Shown here piece by piece: positions 1-7,265 of a stretch of DNA of 10,139 bases. The number at the start of each line of letters is the position of its first letter. The first letter of the stretch is position 1. Under the pieces are notes generated by a model, which was not told the origin of the DNA, did not search any database, and was given only the letters and a program-made list of their open reading frames with translations. The translations under genes were made by a program, and so were the position numbers. Source of the DNA: Neptuniibacter sp. (GTDB taxonomy: Bacteria > Pseudomonadota > Gammaproteobacteria > Pseudomonadales > Balneatricaceae); the NCBI GenBank assembly GCA_024686055.1, contig JAIBDV010000071.1, positions 1-10,139 of the forward strand. Direction: 5' to 3'.

Positions 1-10
1 CGGTGGTGGC

Positions 11-568
11 CTACGCAAACAAATGTTCAGACTCACTGAGTAACATATTGAACACGCCCAGGCTGCGCAGCTGATCACAGCGTGACTGAATAAAGTCCGC
101 CAGTTCACAGACATCCTCCGGCGGCTGGGGGAACTGCGCTCTTATCTCGCCCAATAGCCAGCAAAACGCGTACTCACTATCCGTGGTACCCACGGGTTGA
201 TAAAAACTCAGCGGCCAGTCAAACAGTGTTTTTTCCAGCTGGCCGTTATGGGCATACGTCCAGGTCCGGCCCCAGAGTTCGCGGGAAAAGGGATGGGTGT
301 TCTCCAGGCAGATACCACCCACGTTAGCCTGGCGGATATGGCTGATCACCACCTTGCTTTTGATCGGGTAGTTCTTTACCAGCCGGGCGATCTCAGACTC
401 CACACTGGGGTTAGGATCGTGAAAGCAGCGCATCGCCCTGCCTTCATAAAACGCGATACCCCAGCCGTCTTTATGCGGGCCTGTGCCGCCACCACGCTGC
501 ATCAGGCCCGCAAAGCTGAAACAGATATCCGTAGGTATATTGGCACTCATGCCCAGCAGTTCACACAT
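11..568 (-). CDS. yafJ: YafJ-like class II glutamine amidotransferase, apparently truncated at the C-terminus
   Basis: This is a class II (Ntn-type) glutamine amidotransferase domain of the YafJ kind, which hydrolyses glutamine; the acceptor substrate of the family is not firmly known. The product begins Met-Cys, so Cys2 becomes the N-terminal nucleophile once Met is removed. Further family signatures are RGGGTGPHKDGWG at about residues 25-37, SHIRQAN at 76-82, ENTHPF at 89-94, YAHNGQL at 105-111 and GTTDSE at 127-132. The ATG follows TAAGGAG with a 10-nt spacer, and that Shine-Dalgarno overlaps the stop codon of the bactofilin gene 14 nt upstream, so the two are probably co-transcribed. At 185 residues it is well short of the roughly 255 I remember for E. 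coli YafJ. It stops at a TAG where the homologue has Tyr, and the three codons still visible beyond the stop (Ala-Thr-Thr) fit a continuation. It may be a nonsense-mutated gene or a sequencing error. Confidence 0.85.
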   Translation of the reverse strand: MCELLGMSANIPTDICFSFAGLMQRGGGTGPHKDGWGIAFYEGRAMRCFHDPNPSVESEIARLVKNYPIKSKVVISHIRQANVGGICLENTHPFSRELWGRTWTYAHNGQLEKTLFDWPLSFYQPVGTTDSEYAFCWLLGEIRAQFPQPPEDVCELADFIQSRCDQLRSLGVFNMLLSESEHLFA

Positions 569-582
569 CGCTCCGCGTCTCC

Positions 583-1035
583 TTAATCATCCATCGACAG
601 TACAATCTTGTCGGGTAGTGCATTAATCATATCGGATACCAGATCCGACGACAGCAGTCCGCTCGGCTCCGGTGTAACAACGGACTCCACCGTTCGGCGC
701 TCACCAATGAAAATGCCATCATCATCAATCGACAGTTTATGGCAGACAATCAGGCCATTAACCTCCCCGCCACTTTCAATGTGAATTTCATTGCAATGCA
801 TTTCACCTTCAAGCAAGCCGCTGACATTCACTTTAGGGGCTTTGATGGTACCTTTTACACAGCCATGACGGCCAACACTGACGCCACTACTGGAAACAAT
901 AGTGCCTTCAAAGGTCCCATCAATATGCATCCGCCCGACTGCCGTCACATCGCCACTAAAGCGGTTACCTCGGGCAATAATGCTTACTGCGCTGCGGTCA
1001 GGTTTAACGGATAAAGTTTTCTTAATGATGCCCAT
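583..1035 (-). CDS. Bactofilin (polymer-forming cytoskeletal protein)
   Basis: The 150-residue product has the bactofilin (DUF583) right-handed beta-helix, roughly residues 17-112. The repeating pattern is visible as GNRFSGDV, GRMHIDGTFEG, GVSVGRHGCVKG, APKVNVSGLLEG, IHIESGGEVNG and LSIDDDGIFIG. Short non-repetitive tails flank the core, and the C-terminal 38 residues are probably disordered. Bactofilins assemble nucleotide-independent filaments at the inner membrane and act as scaffolds for cell-wall enzymes. Its start lies inside the 3' end of the M23 peptidase gene, a 52-nt overlap in another frame. This pairing matches known bactofilin-M23 cell-shape modules such as Helicobacter CcmA/Csd1 and Hyphomonas BacA/LmdC. 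The Shine-Dalgarno upstream of the chosen ATG is weak, so translational coupling to the peptidase gene is likely. No better in-frame start exists before the beta-helix begins. Confidence 0.93.
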   Translation of the reverse strand: MGIIKKTLSVKPDRSAVSIIARGNRFSGDVTAVGRMHIDGTFEGTIVSSSGVSVGRHGCVKGTIKAPKVNVSGLLEGEMHCNEIHIESGGEVNGLIVCHKLSIDDDGIFIGERRTVESVVTPEPSGLLSSDLVSDMINALPDKIVLSMDD

Positions 1036-2057
1036 TTGACAGATTTTACCGCGCTGAAAGTCTCGTTTACGTTGCTGATATTCATAGCCAGAAACGGTTT
1101 AGGGTCCAGTTTTTTGAACATATGTCGCACTTCATAGTGCAGATGGGGGCCGGTTGAAATCCCGGTATTACCGGTATACCCAATTAACTGCCCCTTACGA
1201 ATGAAGGACCGGCCAGGCACCACTACTTTTTTCAGATGAGCAAAGTAGGTTTTAAAGCCAAAATTATGCTGCAGAATGATCAGATTGCCAAAGCCGCTTT
1301 TTTTATGGAAACCGCCATACTCTACCACCACATCAGCGGTAGCATAAATTGGCGTTCCCTGCTTCGCCCGAAAATCGACCCCGGGGTGCAGGGTACGTTT
1401 TTTAAGTACCGGATGGTTGCGCATGCCATAGCCTGCCGTGATCGCCACCTTACCTTTCAACGGCATACCACTGGGAATCTGGTTCACCAGATATTTGCGT
1501 TGTTCCGTCACCTGCTGCAGGAGTAGCAAGCGCTGCGAGGTAGTACGGCCCTCAACGGTCAAGCCCATCAAAGCTTCCAGCTCCGCCAGCCGCTGCATCG
1601 CCTGTGCACTGCGCTGGTTCTGCTCCGCCAGTGACAGGTTCTCCTCAGCAAGGCTGTCGCGTTGCTGTTGTAAGGCCCCCAGGGCGGAGTCCAGCGCCTG
1701 CTTTTCTGCCAGGGCACTGGCACGCTGCTGATCCAGTGAGTCGTTCAGCTGAGTCAGCACATCACGCTCATTTTTTAACACCCCTAATTCATTCAGGGTA
1801 GTGTCCAGCACGGCCTGCTGTTGTTCGAACTGCACCTGATCTTCACTGATCTGTTCGTACTCTTCCATAAGCTGCTGATGATCCACTTCCAGATCATCCA
1901 GGTGACTGCGCGTCACCACTAACAGGCTGTTAGAAATAAAAAAACTGATTGCAGCCAATACCAGAAACAGTGCAAACAGATATTTCGCCAGCTGACCCAG
2001 GGTGTACTGATAAGAGCCGTACACCGTGGTCAGCGTGATCACCAATTTCTGTTTCAA
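984..2057 (-). CDS. Membrane-anchored coiled-coil M23 family metallopeptidase (peptidoglycan hydrolase)
   Basis: This predicted zinc endopeptidase cleaves peptidoglycan cross-links in the periplasm. The 357-residue product has a short cytoplasmic N-terminus and one membrane helix at about 25-48. A long Glu/Gln/Leu-rich coiled coil follows at about 52-165, then the LytM/M23 domain at about 200-320. Expected zinc ligands are present: H224 and D228 in HPGVD, and H307 in HLH. The likely catalytic histidines H274 (AHL) and H305 are also kept, so the enzyme appears active, unlike the degenerate EnvC/NlpD activators. The start codon is TTG, with GGAG 11 nt upstream and no in-frame ATG nearby; the membrane helix follows directly, which supports it. 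The gene lies 88 nt downstream of the AIM24-family gene and overlaps the bactofilin gene by 52 nt. The bactofilin probably positions this hydrolase to shape the cell. Confidence 0.92.
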   Translation of the reverse strand: MKQKLVITLTTVYGSYQYTLGQLAKYLFALFLVLAAISFFISNSLLVVTRSHLDDLEVDHQQLMEEYEQISEDQVQFEQQQAVLDTTLNELGVLKNERDVLTQLNDSLDQQRASALAEKQALDSALGALQQQRDSLAEENLSLAEQNQRSAQAMQRLAELEALMGLTVEGRTTSQRLLLLQQVTEQRKYLVNQIPSGMPLKGKVAITAGYGMRNHPVLKKRTLHPGVDFRAKQGTPIYATADVVVEYGGFHKKSGFGNLIILQHNFGFKTYFAHLKKVVVPGRSFIRKGQLIGYTGNTGISTGPHLHYEVRHMFKKLDPKPFLAMNISNVNETFSAVKSVKWASLRKLYPLNLTAAQ

Positions 2058-2093
2058 ACCCGCACCTGCTCCGAGATCATTAATAGGCGGCCC

Positions 2094-2121
2094 AATATAC
2101 GGATTAGCAACCGAATTTCCA
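2094..2121 (-). promoter_or_regulatory. Candidate sigma70 promoter for the peptidase-bactofilin genes
   Basis: On the minus strand TGGAAA (4/6 match to the -35 consensus) and TATATT (5/6 match to -10) are separated by 16 nt in the 88-nt gap before the M23 gene. The predicted start of transcription would give a leader of about 30 nt. The match is imperfect and A/T-rich gaps yield such hits by chance, so this only suggests that the cell-shape genes might be transcribed separately from the antiporter. Confidence 0.3.
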
Positions 2122-2145
2122 CTACAAGGAGAGAGGTTATATATT

Positions 2146-2910
2146 TTAACCGCCCATCACACTGCGCTCTCCCATCGATTTTCCACCGGCACTCGGTGCC
2201 GCTGCCAGCACCCGGTCCGCCAGCCGTGAAAACGGCAAACTCTGTACCCAGACCGTCCCGGTGCCACGTAATGTTGCCAGCCACAGCCCCTCGCCGCCAA
2301 ACATCATCGATTTCAAACCTTTCACCATCTCGATGTCATATTCAATGCCATCGGTAAACGCCACCAGACAACCGGTATCCACTCGCAGGGTTTCACCGTT
2401 CAGCTCTTTCTTCACCAGGGTACCGCCCGCCTGGACAAAGGCTAAACCATCACCTTCCAGATGCTGCAGAATAAAGCCCTCACCGCCAAACAGGCCACTG
2501 CCCAGTTTGCGATTGAAAGCGATATCTATTTTGGTGCCCAGCGCTGCGCACAAAAATGCATCTTTCTGGCAATAGAGATTACCGCCAATACTGGCCATAT
2601 CGACCGGCATAATAGTACCCGGGTACGGCGCGGCAAAGGCCACCCGCGCTTTACCGCTACCCTGCTGAGTAAAGTGAGTCATAAACACGGACTCACCTGT
2701 CAATGCCCGCTTGCCCGCCGAAAACAGCTTGCCCAGCAGGCCCTGTTCTGCTTCGGAACCATCGCCCATCCGGGTTTCAAAACTGATGCCCTCCTCCATG
2801 TAATTCATGGCACCGGCTTCGGCAATCACCGTTTCACCGGGATCAAGCTCGACTTCAACGATCTGCATCGATTCACCCAGAATCTGATAGTCCACTTCAT
2901 GGCAACGCAT
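2146..2910 (-). CDS. AIM24 / TIGR00266 family protein of unknown biochemical role
   Basis: The 254-residue product belongs to the TIGR00266/AIM24 (DUF124) family. This is a beta-rich, trimer-type fold whose yeast mitochondrial relative affects inner-membrane organisation; the bacterial role is not settled. Family features visible are EAGAMNYM at about 31-38, FGGEGFILQ at about 141-149, FGGEGLWL at about 204-211 and GTGTVWVQSLPFSRLADR at about 216-233. A short Gly/Ser-rich tail follows. There is no signal peptide or membrane helix, so it is probably cytosolic or peripheral. I chose the ATG at 2910 because AGGAG lies 8 nt upstream; a GTG nine bases further out would overlap that site. The antiporter gene ends only 18 nt upstream, so the two are likely one transcript. 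Function is not inferred beyond family membership. Confidence 0.9.
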   Translation of the reverse strand: MRCHEVDYQILGESMQIVEVELDPGETVIAEAGAMNYMEEGISFETRMGDGSEAEQGLLGKLFSAGKRALTGESVFMTHFTQQGSGKARVAFAAPYPGTIMPVDMASIGGNLYCQKDAFLCAALGTKIDIAFNRKLGSGLFGGEGFILQHLEGDGLAFVQAGGTLVKKELNGETLRVDTGCLVAFTDGIEYDIEMVKGLKSMMFGGEGLWLATLRGTGTVWVQSLPFSRLADRVLAAAPSAGGKSMGERSVMGG

Positions 2911-2918
2911 AATAATCA

Positions 2919-2923
2919 CTCCT
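2919..2923 (-). promoter_or_regulatory. Shine-Dalgarno site that fixes the start of the AIM24-family gene
   Basis: AGGAG on the minus strand sits 8 nt before the ATG at 2910. The in-frame GTG at 2919 shares its G with this site and so cannot be the start served by it. Confidence 0.75.
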
Positions 2924-2928
2924 GTAAA

Positions 2929-4152
2929 TTATGACTGACCCAGCTGCAAACGCTTAATCAGCCAGGGCATGGTCGGGGCCTGTATACACAGTGTAAACAG
3001 TACTACCCCATAGGTAATCGACTGAATGGTGTACCAACTATCCAGCTGCAAGGGCAGCGCCAGCGCCAGCGCTACCGACACGGAGCCGCGAATACCGCCC
3101 CAATAGATCACCAGCTGTTCTTTACCACTGATCCGCTCACCTGGCAGCAAATTGATCAGCGGCACCGTAACCAGCAGCCCCAGCCCCCTGGCCAGCAGGA
3201 CGGCCACAATACCAATCAGCATTGCCAGCCACTGCTCCTGGAACATCGCCAGCGTCACGGTTACTCCCAGCAACAGAAAGATAGACGCATTAGATAGCTC
3301 AGCACTGAACGCCCACAGATTATGTAACGCATGACGTATCGGATTGTCACCTTCCCGGCGCTGTAACTCGCCAAACACCAGCCCGGCAACCAGCACCGCC
3401 ATCACCCCCGACACATGGACATGCTCTGCAATCAGAAAACCTCCATAAGCCGCTGACAGCATCACAATCATACGGTTAAAGCTGGTAATCAGACTACGGT
3501 AGAGCAGCACTGCCAGCCCGGCAACCAGCGCCCCCACTGCAGCACCGCCCAGAAAAATAGTGGTGAATTTCAACATTCCGGCCGTCACGGTAATCTGCTC
3601 TGCTGGCATCAATGCCAGCGCGCTAAGCAGGGTAAACAACACAATCGCGGTGGCATCGTTGAACAGGCTCTCGCCATCCACTAACAGGATCAGTCGATCA
3701 GAGACACCCGCCTGCTTAAACAGATCCAGCACAGCGGCCGGGTCCGTGGCAGAGAGGATCGCGCCGGTCAGCAGTGCCGCCACCCAGGGGAAATACTCGG
3801 GATAGCCAATGCCATAAAACAGCAAGGTAGCACTGACACCGGCTGCCAGTAACATCATGGGGGTTGATAACAGCAAGATGGCGGCAAGGTTGCGTAACAG
3901 CAGCCGACCATCCATATGTAACGCCGCCTCGAATATCAGCACCGGCAGGAAGACATAGAACACAAGGTCGTTAAAATGGTGCCAGCGCAGGCCCGTATCC
4001 AGCCCCGAGGCCACCAGCAACTCAGAGCCAATAAAACCACCCGCCACCAGCACCAGGCTGTAAGGAAGATGTAACTTCTGTGCCAGAGGGTGTAATAACG
4101 CCGCCAGCAATAACATTCCCAGAAAAATAAGCACCAGATCCGCAATCGCCAT
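2929..4152 (-). CDS. CPA1-family Na+(K+)/H+ antiporter, NhaP type
   Basis: This inner-membrane cation/proton antiporter exchanges Na+ or K+ for H+ and serves in pH and salt homeostasis. The 407-residue protein is hydrophobic throughout, with about 12-13 predicted membrane segments and almost no cytoplasmic tail. That is short compared with antiporters carrying TrkA-C or CorC regulatory domains. CPA1 motifs seen are FLPVLIFEAALHMD at 68-81, ATDPAAV at 135-141 in the broken helix, and GESLFNDATAIV at 160-171. The ion-binding Asn-Asp pair is N165-D166. FLLLG at 292-296 and WGGIRGSVS at 351-359 (with R355) are also present. The ATG is preceded by GGGAGG with suitable spacing. It is the first gene of the minus-strand run, 18 nt before the AIM24-family gene. 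Which ion it transports cannot be read from the sequence. Confidence 0.92.
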   Translation of the reverse strand: MAIADLVLIFLGMLLLAALLHPLAQKLHLPYSLVLVAGGFIGSELLVASGLDTGLRWHHFNDLVFYVFLPVLIFEAALHMDGRLLLRNLAAILLLSTPMMLLAAGVSATLLFYGIGYPEYFPWVAALLTGAILSATDPAAVLDLFKQAGVSDRLILLVDGESLFNDATAIVLFTLLSALALMPAEQITVTAGMLKFTTIFLGGAAVGALVAGLAVLLYRSLITSFNRMIVMLSAAYGGFLIAEHVHVSGVMAVLVAGLVFGELQRREGDNPIRHALHNLWAFSAELSNASIFLLLGVTVTLAMFQEQWLAMLIGIVAVLLARGLGLLVTVPLINLLPGERISGKEQLVIYWGGIRGSVSVALALALPLQLDSWYTIQSITYGVVLFTLCIQAPTMPWLIKRLQLGQS

Positions 4153-4390
4153 CAGCCGCCCTCCCGTTGAATTAGTTTAAGCATATCAGTGAAATAACGG
4201 ATAACAGCGAATTCAGCGTTGATCAATGTGCAACCAATTGTCTATTTCGCATCCACCCAGGCCTGCTAACTTGATCTGGCTGGTAGAGAAAATGGTCCCC
4301 AGCGAACCAGACACCGCTGTGCCAACAACTAACGTTTCACCCTATCAGCACAGCGGTCGCGACACTCCAATCATTAGAAAGGGATGCAAG
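4153..4390. other. Divergent intergenic region between antiporter and thiolase genes
   Basis: These 238 bases must contain promoters for both directions. No promoter stands out: TTGATC (4219-4224) with TCTATT 16 nt later on the plus strand, and TATGCT on the minus strand near 4170, are weak candidates. The plus-strand reading frame of the thiolase happens to stay open back to an ATG at 4226, but that extension carries no thiolase-like sequence. The strongest feature is the inverted repeat at 4313-4357. Confidence 0.5.
4313..4357 (+). repeat. 10-bp perfect inverted repeat in the thiolase leader
   Basis: ACCGCTGTGC at 4313-4322 is the exact reverse complement of GCACAGCGGT at 4348-4357, with 25 nt between. 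It ends 33 nt before the thiolase ATG. In RNA it would form a GC-rich stem with a large A/C-rich loop; in DNA it could be two operator half-sites about 35 bp apart, centre to centre. No T-run follows, so it is not an intrinsic terminator. Confidence 0.6.
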
Positions 4391-5575
4391 ATGAGTCAAA
4401 GAGAGATTGTAGTACTCAGTGGTGTACGGACAGCGATTGGCGGCTACGGTGGCAGCCTGAAAGACAAAACCCCCAGTGAACTGGCAGCCGCCTGTATTAA
4501 AGAAGCCGTATCCCGTTCGGGCCTGCGGCCGGAACAGATTGGCCACAGTGTCTTTGGTAACGTGGTTCACACAGAACGCCGCGACATGTACCTCAGCCGT
4601 GCAGCAGCACTGGATGCTGGCCTGCCGGTTGAAACCCCTGCCCTGACCGTTAACCGTCTGTGCGGCTCCGGCCTGCAGGCAATTATTACCGCCGCTCAGC
4701 AGATCACCAGCAACCAGTGTGATGCTGCGGTTGCCGGTGGCGCAGAAGTCATGAGCCGCGCCCAGTACTGGCTGCCAGCAGGCCGCTTTGGTCAGCGCAT
4801 GGGCGATGGTGAAATTATTGATGCCATGGTCGGCGCACTGACCTGCCCAATGGATAAAACCCATATGGGCATTACCGCTGAAAATATCGCTGACAACTGG
4901 AATATCAGCCGGGAAGACCAGGATGCGCTGGCCGTACTGAGCCACAACCGTGCCGAAGCGGCGATCAACGCCGGTCGCTTTGAAAGCCAGATCATCCCGA
5001 TTGAGATCAAGAAGCGCCGTGAGCTGGTTAACTTCGACACCGATGAGCACACCCGTCTGGGCTGCCAGCTGGCAGACATGACCAAACTGCGCCCGGCGTT
5101 TAAAAAAGACGGCTCTGTCACCGCCGGTAACGCGTCCGGCATCAATGACGCTGCCGCTGCGGTGACGCTGATGGCCGCTGACGTTGCTGAACAGCAGGGC
5201 CTGCAGCCGATGGCACGACTGGTAGACTTCAGCTTCGCTGGCGTCGAACCAAAATACATGGGCATTGGCCCGGTACCCGCGGTAAAAGCACTGCTTGAGC
5301 GCACCGGCCTGAATGTGAACGATATCGACCTGTGGGAAGTGAACGAAGCCTTCGCCTCCCAGGCACTGGCCGTCTGTCGCGACCTGAACCTGCCAGCTGA
5401 AAAAGTGAACCCGAACGGCTCTGGCATCTCCCTGGGCCATCCAATTGGTGCCACTGGTGCTATCATCACAGTTAAAGCCCTGCACGAGTTACAGCGCACC
5501 CAGGGCCGCTATGCCGTTGTCACCATGTGCATCGGTGGTGGCCAGGGTATTGCCGCACTGTTCGAACGCATCTAA
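4391..5575 (+). CDS. bktB: BktB-like beta-ketothiolase / acetyl-CoA C-acyltransferase
   Basis: This thiolase II-type enzyme interconverts two acyl-CoA molecules with a 3-ketoacyl-CoA plus CoA, in the cytosol. The 394-residue length is normal for the family. Catalytic residues are present: nucleophile C91 in NRLCGSG, N318 in NEAF, H350 in GHPIG and C380 in CIGGGQG. It resembles Ralstonia BktB as I remember it, including TERRDMYLSR near 61-70, MTKLRP near 230-235 and the C-terminal GIAALFERI. That points to a role in fatty-acid or branched beta-oxidation or in ketoacyl-CoA supply for polyhydroxyalkanoate; the direction is not readable here, and no phaB or phaC is in the window. The start is the ATG preceded by AAGGGA at 7 nt, which gives the typical MSQREIVVLSGVRTAIG N-terminus; the upstream open extension is rejected. 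The gene is monocistronic, with a strong terminator 19 nt after its stop. Confidence 0.93.
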   Translation: MSQREIVVLSGVRTAIGGYGGSLKDKTPSELAAACIKEAVSRSGLRPEQIGHSVFGNVVHTERRDMYLSRAAALDAGLPVETPALTVNRLCGSGLQAIITAAQQITSNQCDAAVAGGAEVMSRAQYWLPAGRFGQRMGDGEIIDAMVGALTCPMDKTHMGITAENIADNWNISREDQDALAVLSHNRAEAAINAGRFESQIIPIEIKKRRELVNFDTDEHTRLGCQLADMTKLRPAFKKDGSVTAGNASGINDAAAAVTLMAADVAEQQGLQPMARLVDFSFAGVEPKYMGIGPVPAVKALLERTGLNVNDIDLWEVNEAFASQALAVCRDLNLPAEKVNPNGSGISLGHPIGATGAIITVKALHELQRTQGRYAVVTMCIGGGQGIAALFERI

Positions 5576-5594
5576 CTTACAACGCACACAACGC

Positions 5595-5623
5595 AAAAGG
5601 GGCAGCCACTGGCTGCCCCTTTT
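5595..5623. terminator. Bidirectional rho-independent terminator between bktB and ppnN
   Basis: AAAAGGGGCAGCC at 5595-5607 pairs perfectly with GGCTGCCCCTTTT at 5611-5623 around a 3-nt ACT loop. The GC-rich core of nine pairs is flanked by A4 on one side and T4 on the other, so it can act in both directions. It lies 19 nt after the thiolase stop and 32 nt after the ppnN stop on the opposite strand. Confidence 0.93.
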
Positions 5624-5655
5624 CTGTTATCTCACTGGCATCAGGTTACAACGCG

Positions 5656-7056
5656 TCAAGACTCAACCTCAACGACATTTTCTGCTACCGGCTTCAGCCG
5701 ATAACATGGTTCATATTCCTGATAGTTGATTTTCATCCGGCGCTGCTCAACAAACGAACGCAGCAGGGCATCCAGCGGCTCAATCAATGCCACCTCCCCC
5801 TGCAGTTCGAACGGGCCATGCTGCTCAATGGCCTGAATACCCGGCTCTTTCACATTCCCGGCCACAATCCCGGACAGGGCACAGCGCAAGCTGGCCGCCA
5901 GCTGGAAATCCGGCTGATCGCGGCACAGATTCAGGGCGGCCATATTCTCATGCACCGGCTCAAACGGCTGCTGGAACGCCTCAGGAATATGCAGCTGCCA
6001 GTTGTAATGGAACGACTCACTGGTGGCCTTGCGATAACGGGTGACTGCCTCCAGCCCATCTTTCATCGCCACCGCCACGCCGTGGGGATCATCAACGATA
6101 ATCTGATACTTCTCTGCCGCCGCCTCACCCAGGGTGGTACGGATAAACCGGTCGACCGTCTCAAAGTATTCTTCACTGCCCGCCGGGCCGGTAAATACCA
6201 GTGGGAACGGCAGGTGGGCATTACGCTCATGCAACAGAATACCCAGCATATACAGAATCTCTTCCGCCGTACCGGCACCACCCGGGAACACAATAATACC
6301 GTGACCCAGCCGGACAAACGCCTCCAGCCGCTTCTCGATATCCGGCATAATCACCAGTTCGTTCACAATAGGATTGGGGCTCTCCGCCGCAATAATACCC
6401 GGCTCAGAAACACCCACGTAACGGCCATTACCAATACGCTGCTTACTGTGCGCAATCGCTGCACCCTTCATTGGCCCTTTCATCGCCCCCGGCCCACAGC
6501 CGGTGCAAATATCATAGCCCCGCAGGCCCAGCTCATAACCCACCGCCTTGGTGTATTCATACTCAGGACGGGTAATGGAGTGGCCGCCCCAGCACACCAC
6601 CAGATTAGGTTTCACATGGGGCTTAAGGGCATTGGCATGGCGCAGGATATGAAAGACTTCGTTGGTGATCAGCGCCCCGTCATCCAGCTCATCGCAGCAC
6701 TTGTCCAGCTCGACGCCGACGTAGAGCAGGTCCCGTAAAATTGAAAACAGATTTTCCCGGATGCCCTGAATAATCTCACCGTCGACAAAGGCACTGGTCG
6801 GGGCATTGATCAGGTCCAGCTGCAAACCACGGTGTTTCTGGCTGACACTGATATCAAAATCACGATACTTATCCAGTACCAGCTTGGTGCTATCAAGTTC
6901 ACTACCGCAGTTCAATACCGCCAGCGAACATTGACGAAACAGACGATACAGGCCGCCCTGGCTGACATCCTGCAGTTTGGCCACCTCCAGCGGCGACAGC
7001 GTATCCAGGCTGTCCAGGGGGGTTACACTGGTTGTTACAAAGGGTTCGTTAATCAT
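5656..7056 (-). CDS. ppnN: Nucleotide 5'-monophosphate nucleosidase PpnN (YgdH, LOG family)
   Basis: This cytosolic enzyme hydrolyses purine and pyrimidine nucleoside 5'-monophosphates to base and ribose 5-phosphate; E. coli PpnN is activated by (p)ppGpp. The 466-residue product follows E. coli PpnN closely as I remember it. An N-terminal DUF4478-type domain spans about 1-145, with FRQCSLAVLN and AFVDG. The central Rossmann-like LOG domain spans about 150-340, with CWGGHS at 155-160, CTGCGPGAM at 184-192, MPDIEKRLEAFVR at 237-249 and the signature PGGAGTAEE at 258-266. The C-terminal DUF3412-type domain holds FEPVHENMA and SGIVAGNVKE. The ATG at 7056 was chosen because AGGAGGTG lies just upstream; extension to 7104 would place that site inside the coding region. 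It lies downstream of cobB on the same strand with a 260-nt gap and ends at the bidirectional terminator. Confidence 0.95.
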   Translation of the reverse strand: MINEPFVTTSVTPLDSLDTLSPLEVAKLQDVSQGGLYRLFRQCSLAVLNCGSELDSTKLVLDKYRDFDISVSQKHRGLQLDLINAPTSAFVDGEIIQGIRENLFSILRDLLYVGVELDKCCDELDDGALITNEVFHILRHANALKPHVKPNLVVCWGGHSITRPEYEYTKAVGYELGLRGYDICTGCGPGAMKGPMKGAAIAHSKQRIGNGRYVGVSEPGIIAAESPNPIVNELVIMPDIEKRLEAFVRLGHGIIVFPGGAGTAEEILYMLGILLHERNAHLPFPLVFTGPAGSEEYFETVDRFIRTTLGEAAAEKYQIIVDDPHGVAVAMKDGLEAVTRYRKATSESFHYNWQLHIPEAFQQPFEPVHENMAALNLCRDQPDFQLAASLRCALSGIVAGNVKEPGIQAIEQHGPFELQGEVALIEPLDALLRSFVEQRRMKINYQEYEPCYRLKPVAENVVEVES

Positions 7057-7061
7057 AAGTA

Positions 7062-7082
7062 CCACCTCCTGCACAGGCAGGA
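7062..7082 (-). promoter_or_regulatory. ppnN ribosome binding site partly inside a hairpin
   Basis: The Shine-Dalgarno AGGAGGTGG (minus strand, 7070-7062) is nearly ideal and decides the start at 7056. Its first four bases, AGGA, lie within GCAGGA (7072-7067), which pairs perfectly with TCCTGC (7082-7077) around a CTGT tetraloop. The structure could partly mask the site. Six base pairs may also arise by chance, so regulation is a hypothesis. Confidence 0.55.
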
Positions 7083-7265
7083 ACAAAAGACGTGGAGCAC
7101 TCAATTCAGCAGACCTGCAAGCACAGCAGACAGGCCACAGAACGACGTCTTATCGGTTATTGTTATTCCCTTAAGCAAGGTCCGAATGGCGCCAGACTAC
7201 CGCCAGCAATACAGACCTCTGTTCTTACCTCAGACCGATGACAACTCGATGAAGTTCACCCCATC

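Noticed and set aside
2054..2284. 76-codon minus-strand frame between the AIM24-family and M23 genes
   Set aside because: Most of it is an out-of-frame reading of the 3' end of the AIM24-family gene and it has no ribosome binding site. Only its last eight codons raise a possible coupling question.
4226..4390. 55-residue N-terminal extension of the thiolase from an ATG at 4226
   Set aside because: Thiolases begin near the chosen ATG at 4391, which has its own Shine-Dalgarno. The extension has no family similarity and would read through the inverted repeat.
4337..5485. 382-codon open frame on the minus strand opposite the thiolase gene
   Set aside because: It is antisense to a clearly conserved enzyme and its translation shows no domain pattern. 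Long antisense frames are common opposite genes with biased codons.
5527..6738. 403-codon open frame on the plus strand opposite ppnN
   Set aside because: Its composition is rich in His, Arg, Gln and Thr with no recognisable fold, it crosses the bidirectional terminator and it lies fully antisense to PpnN.
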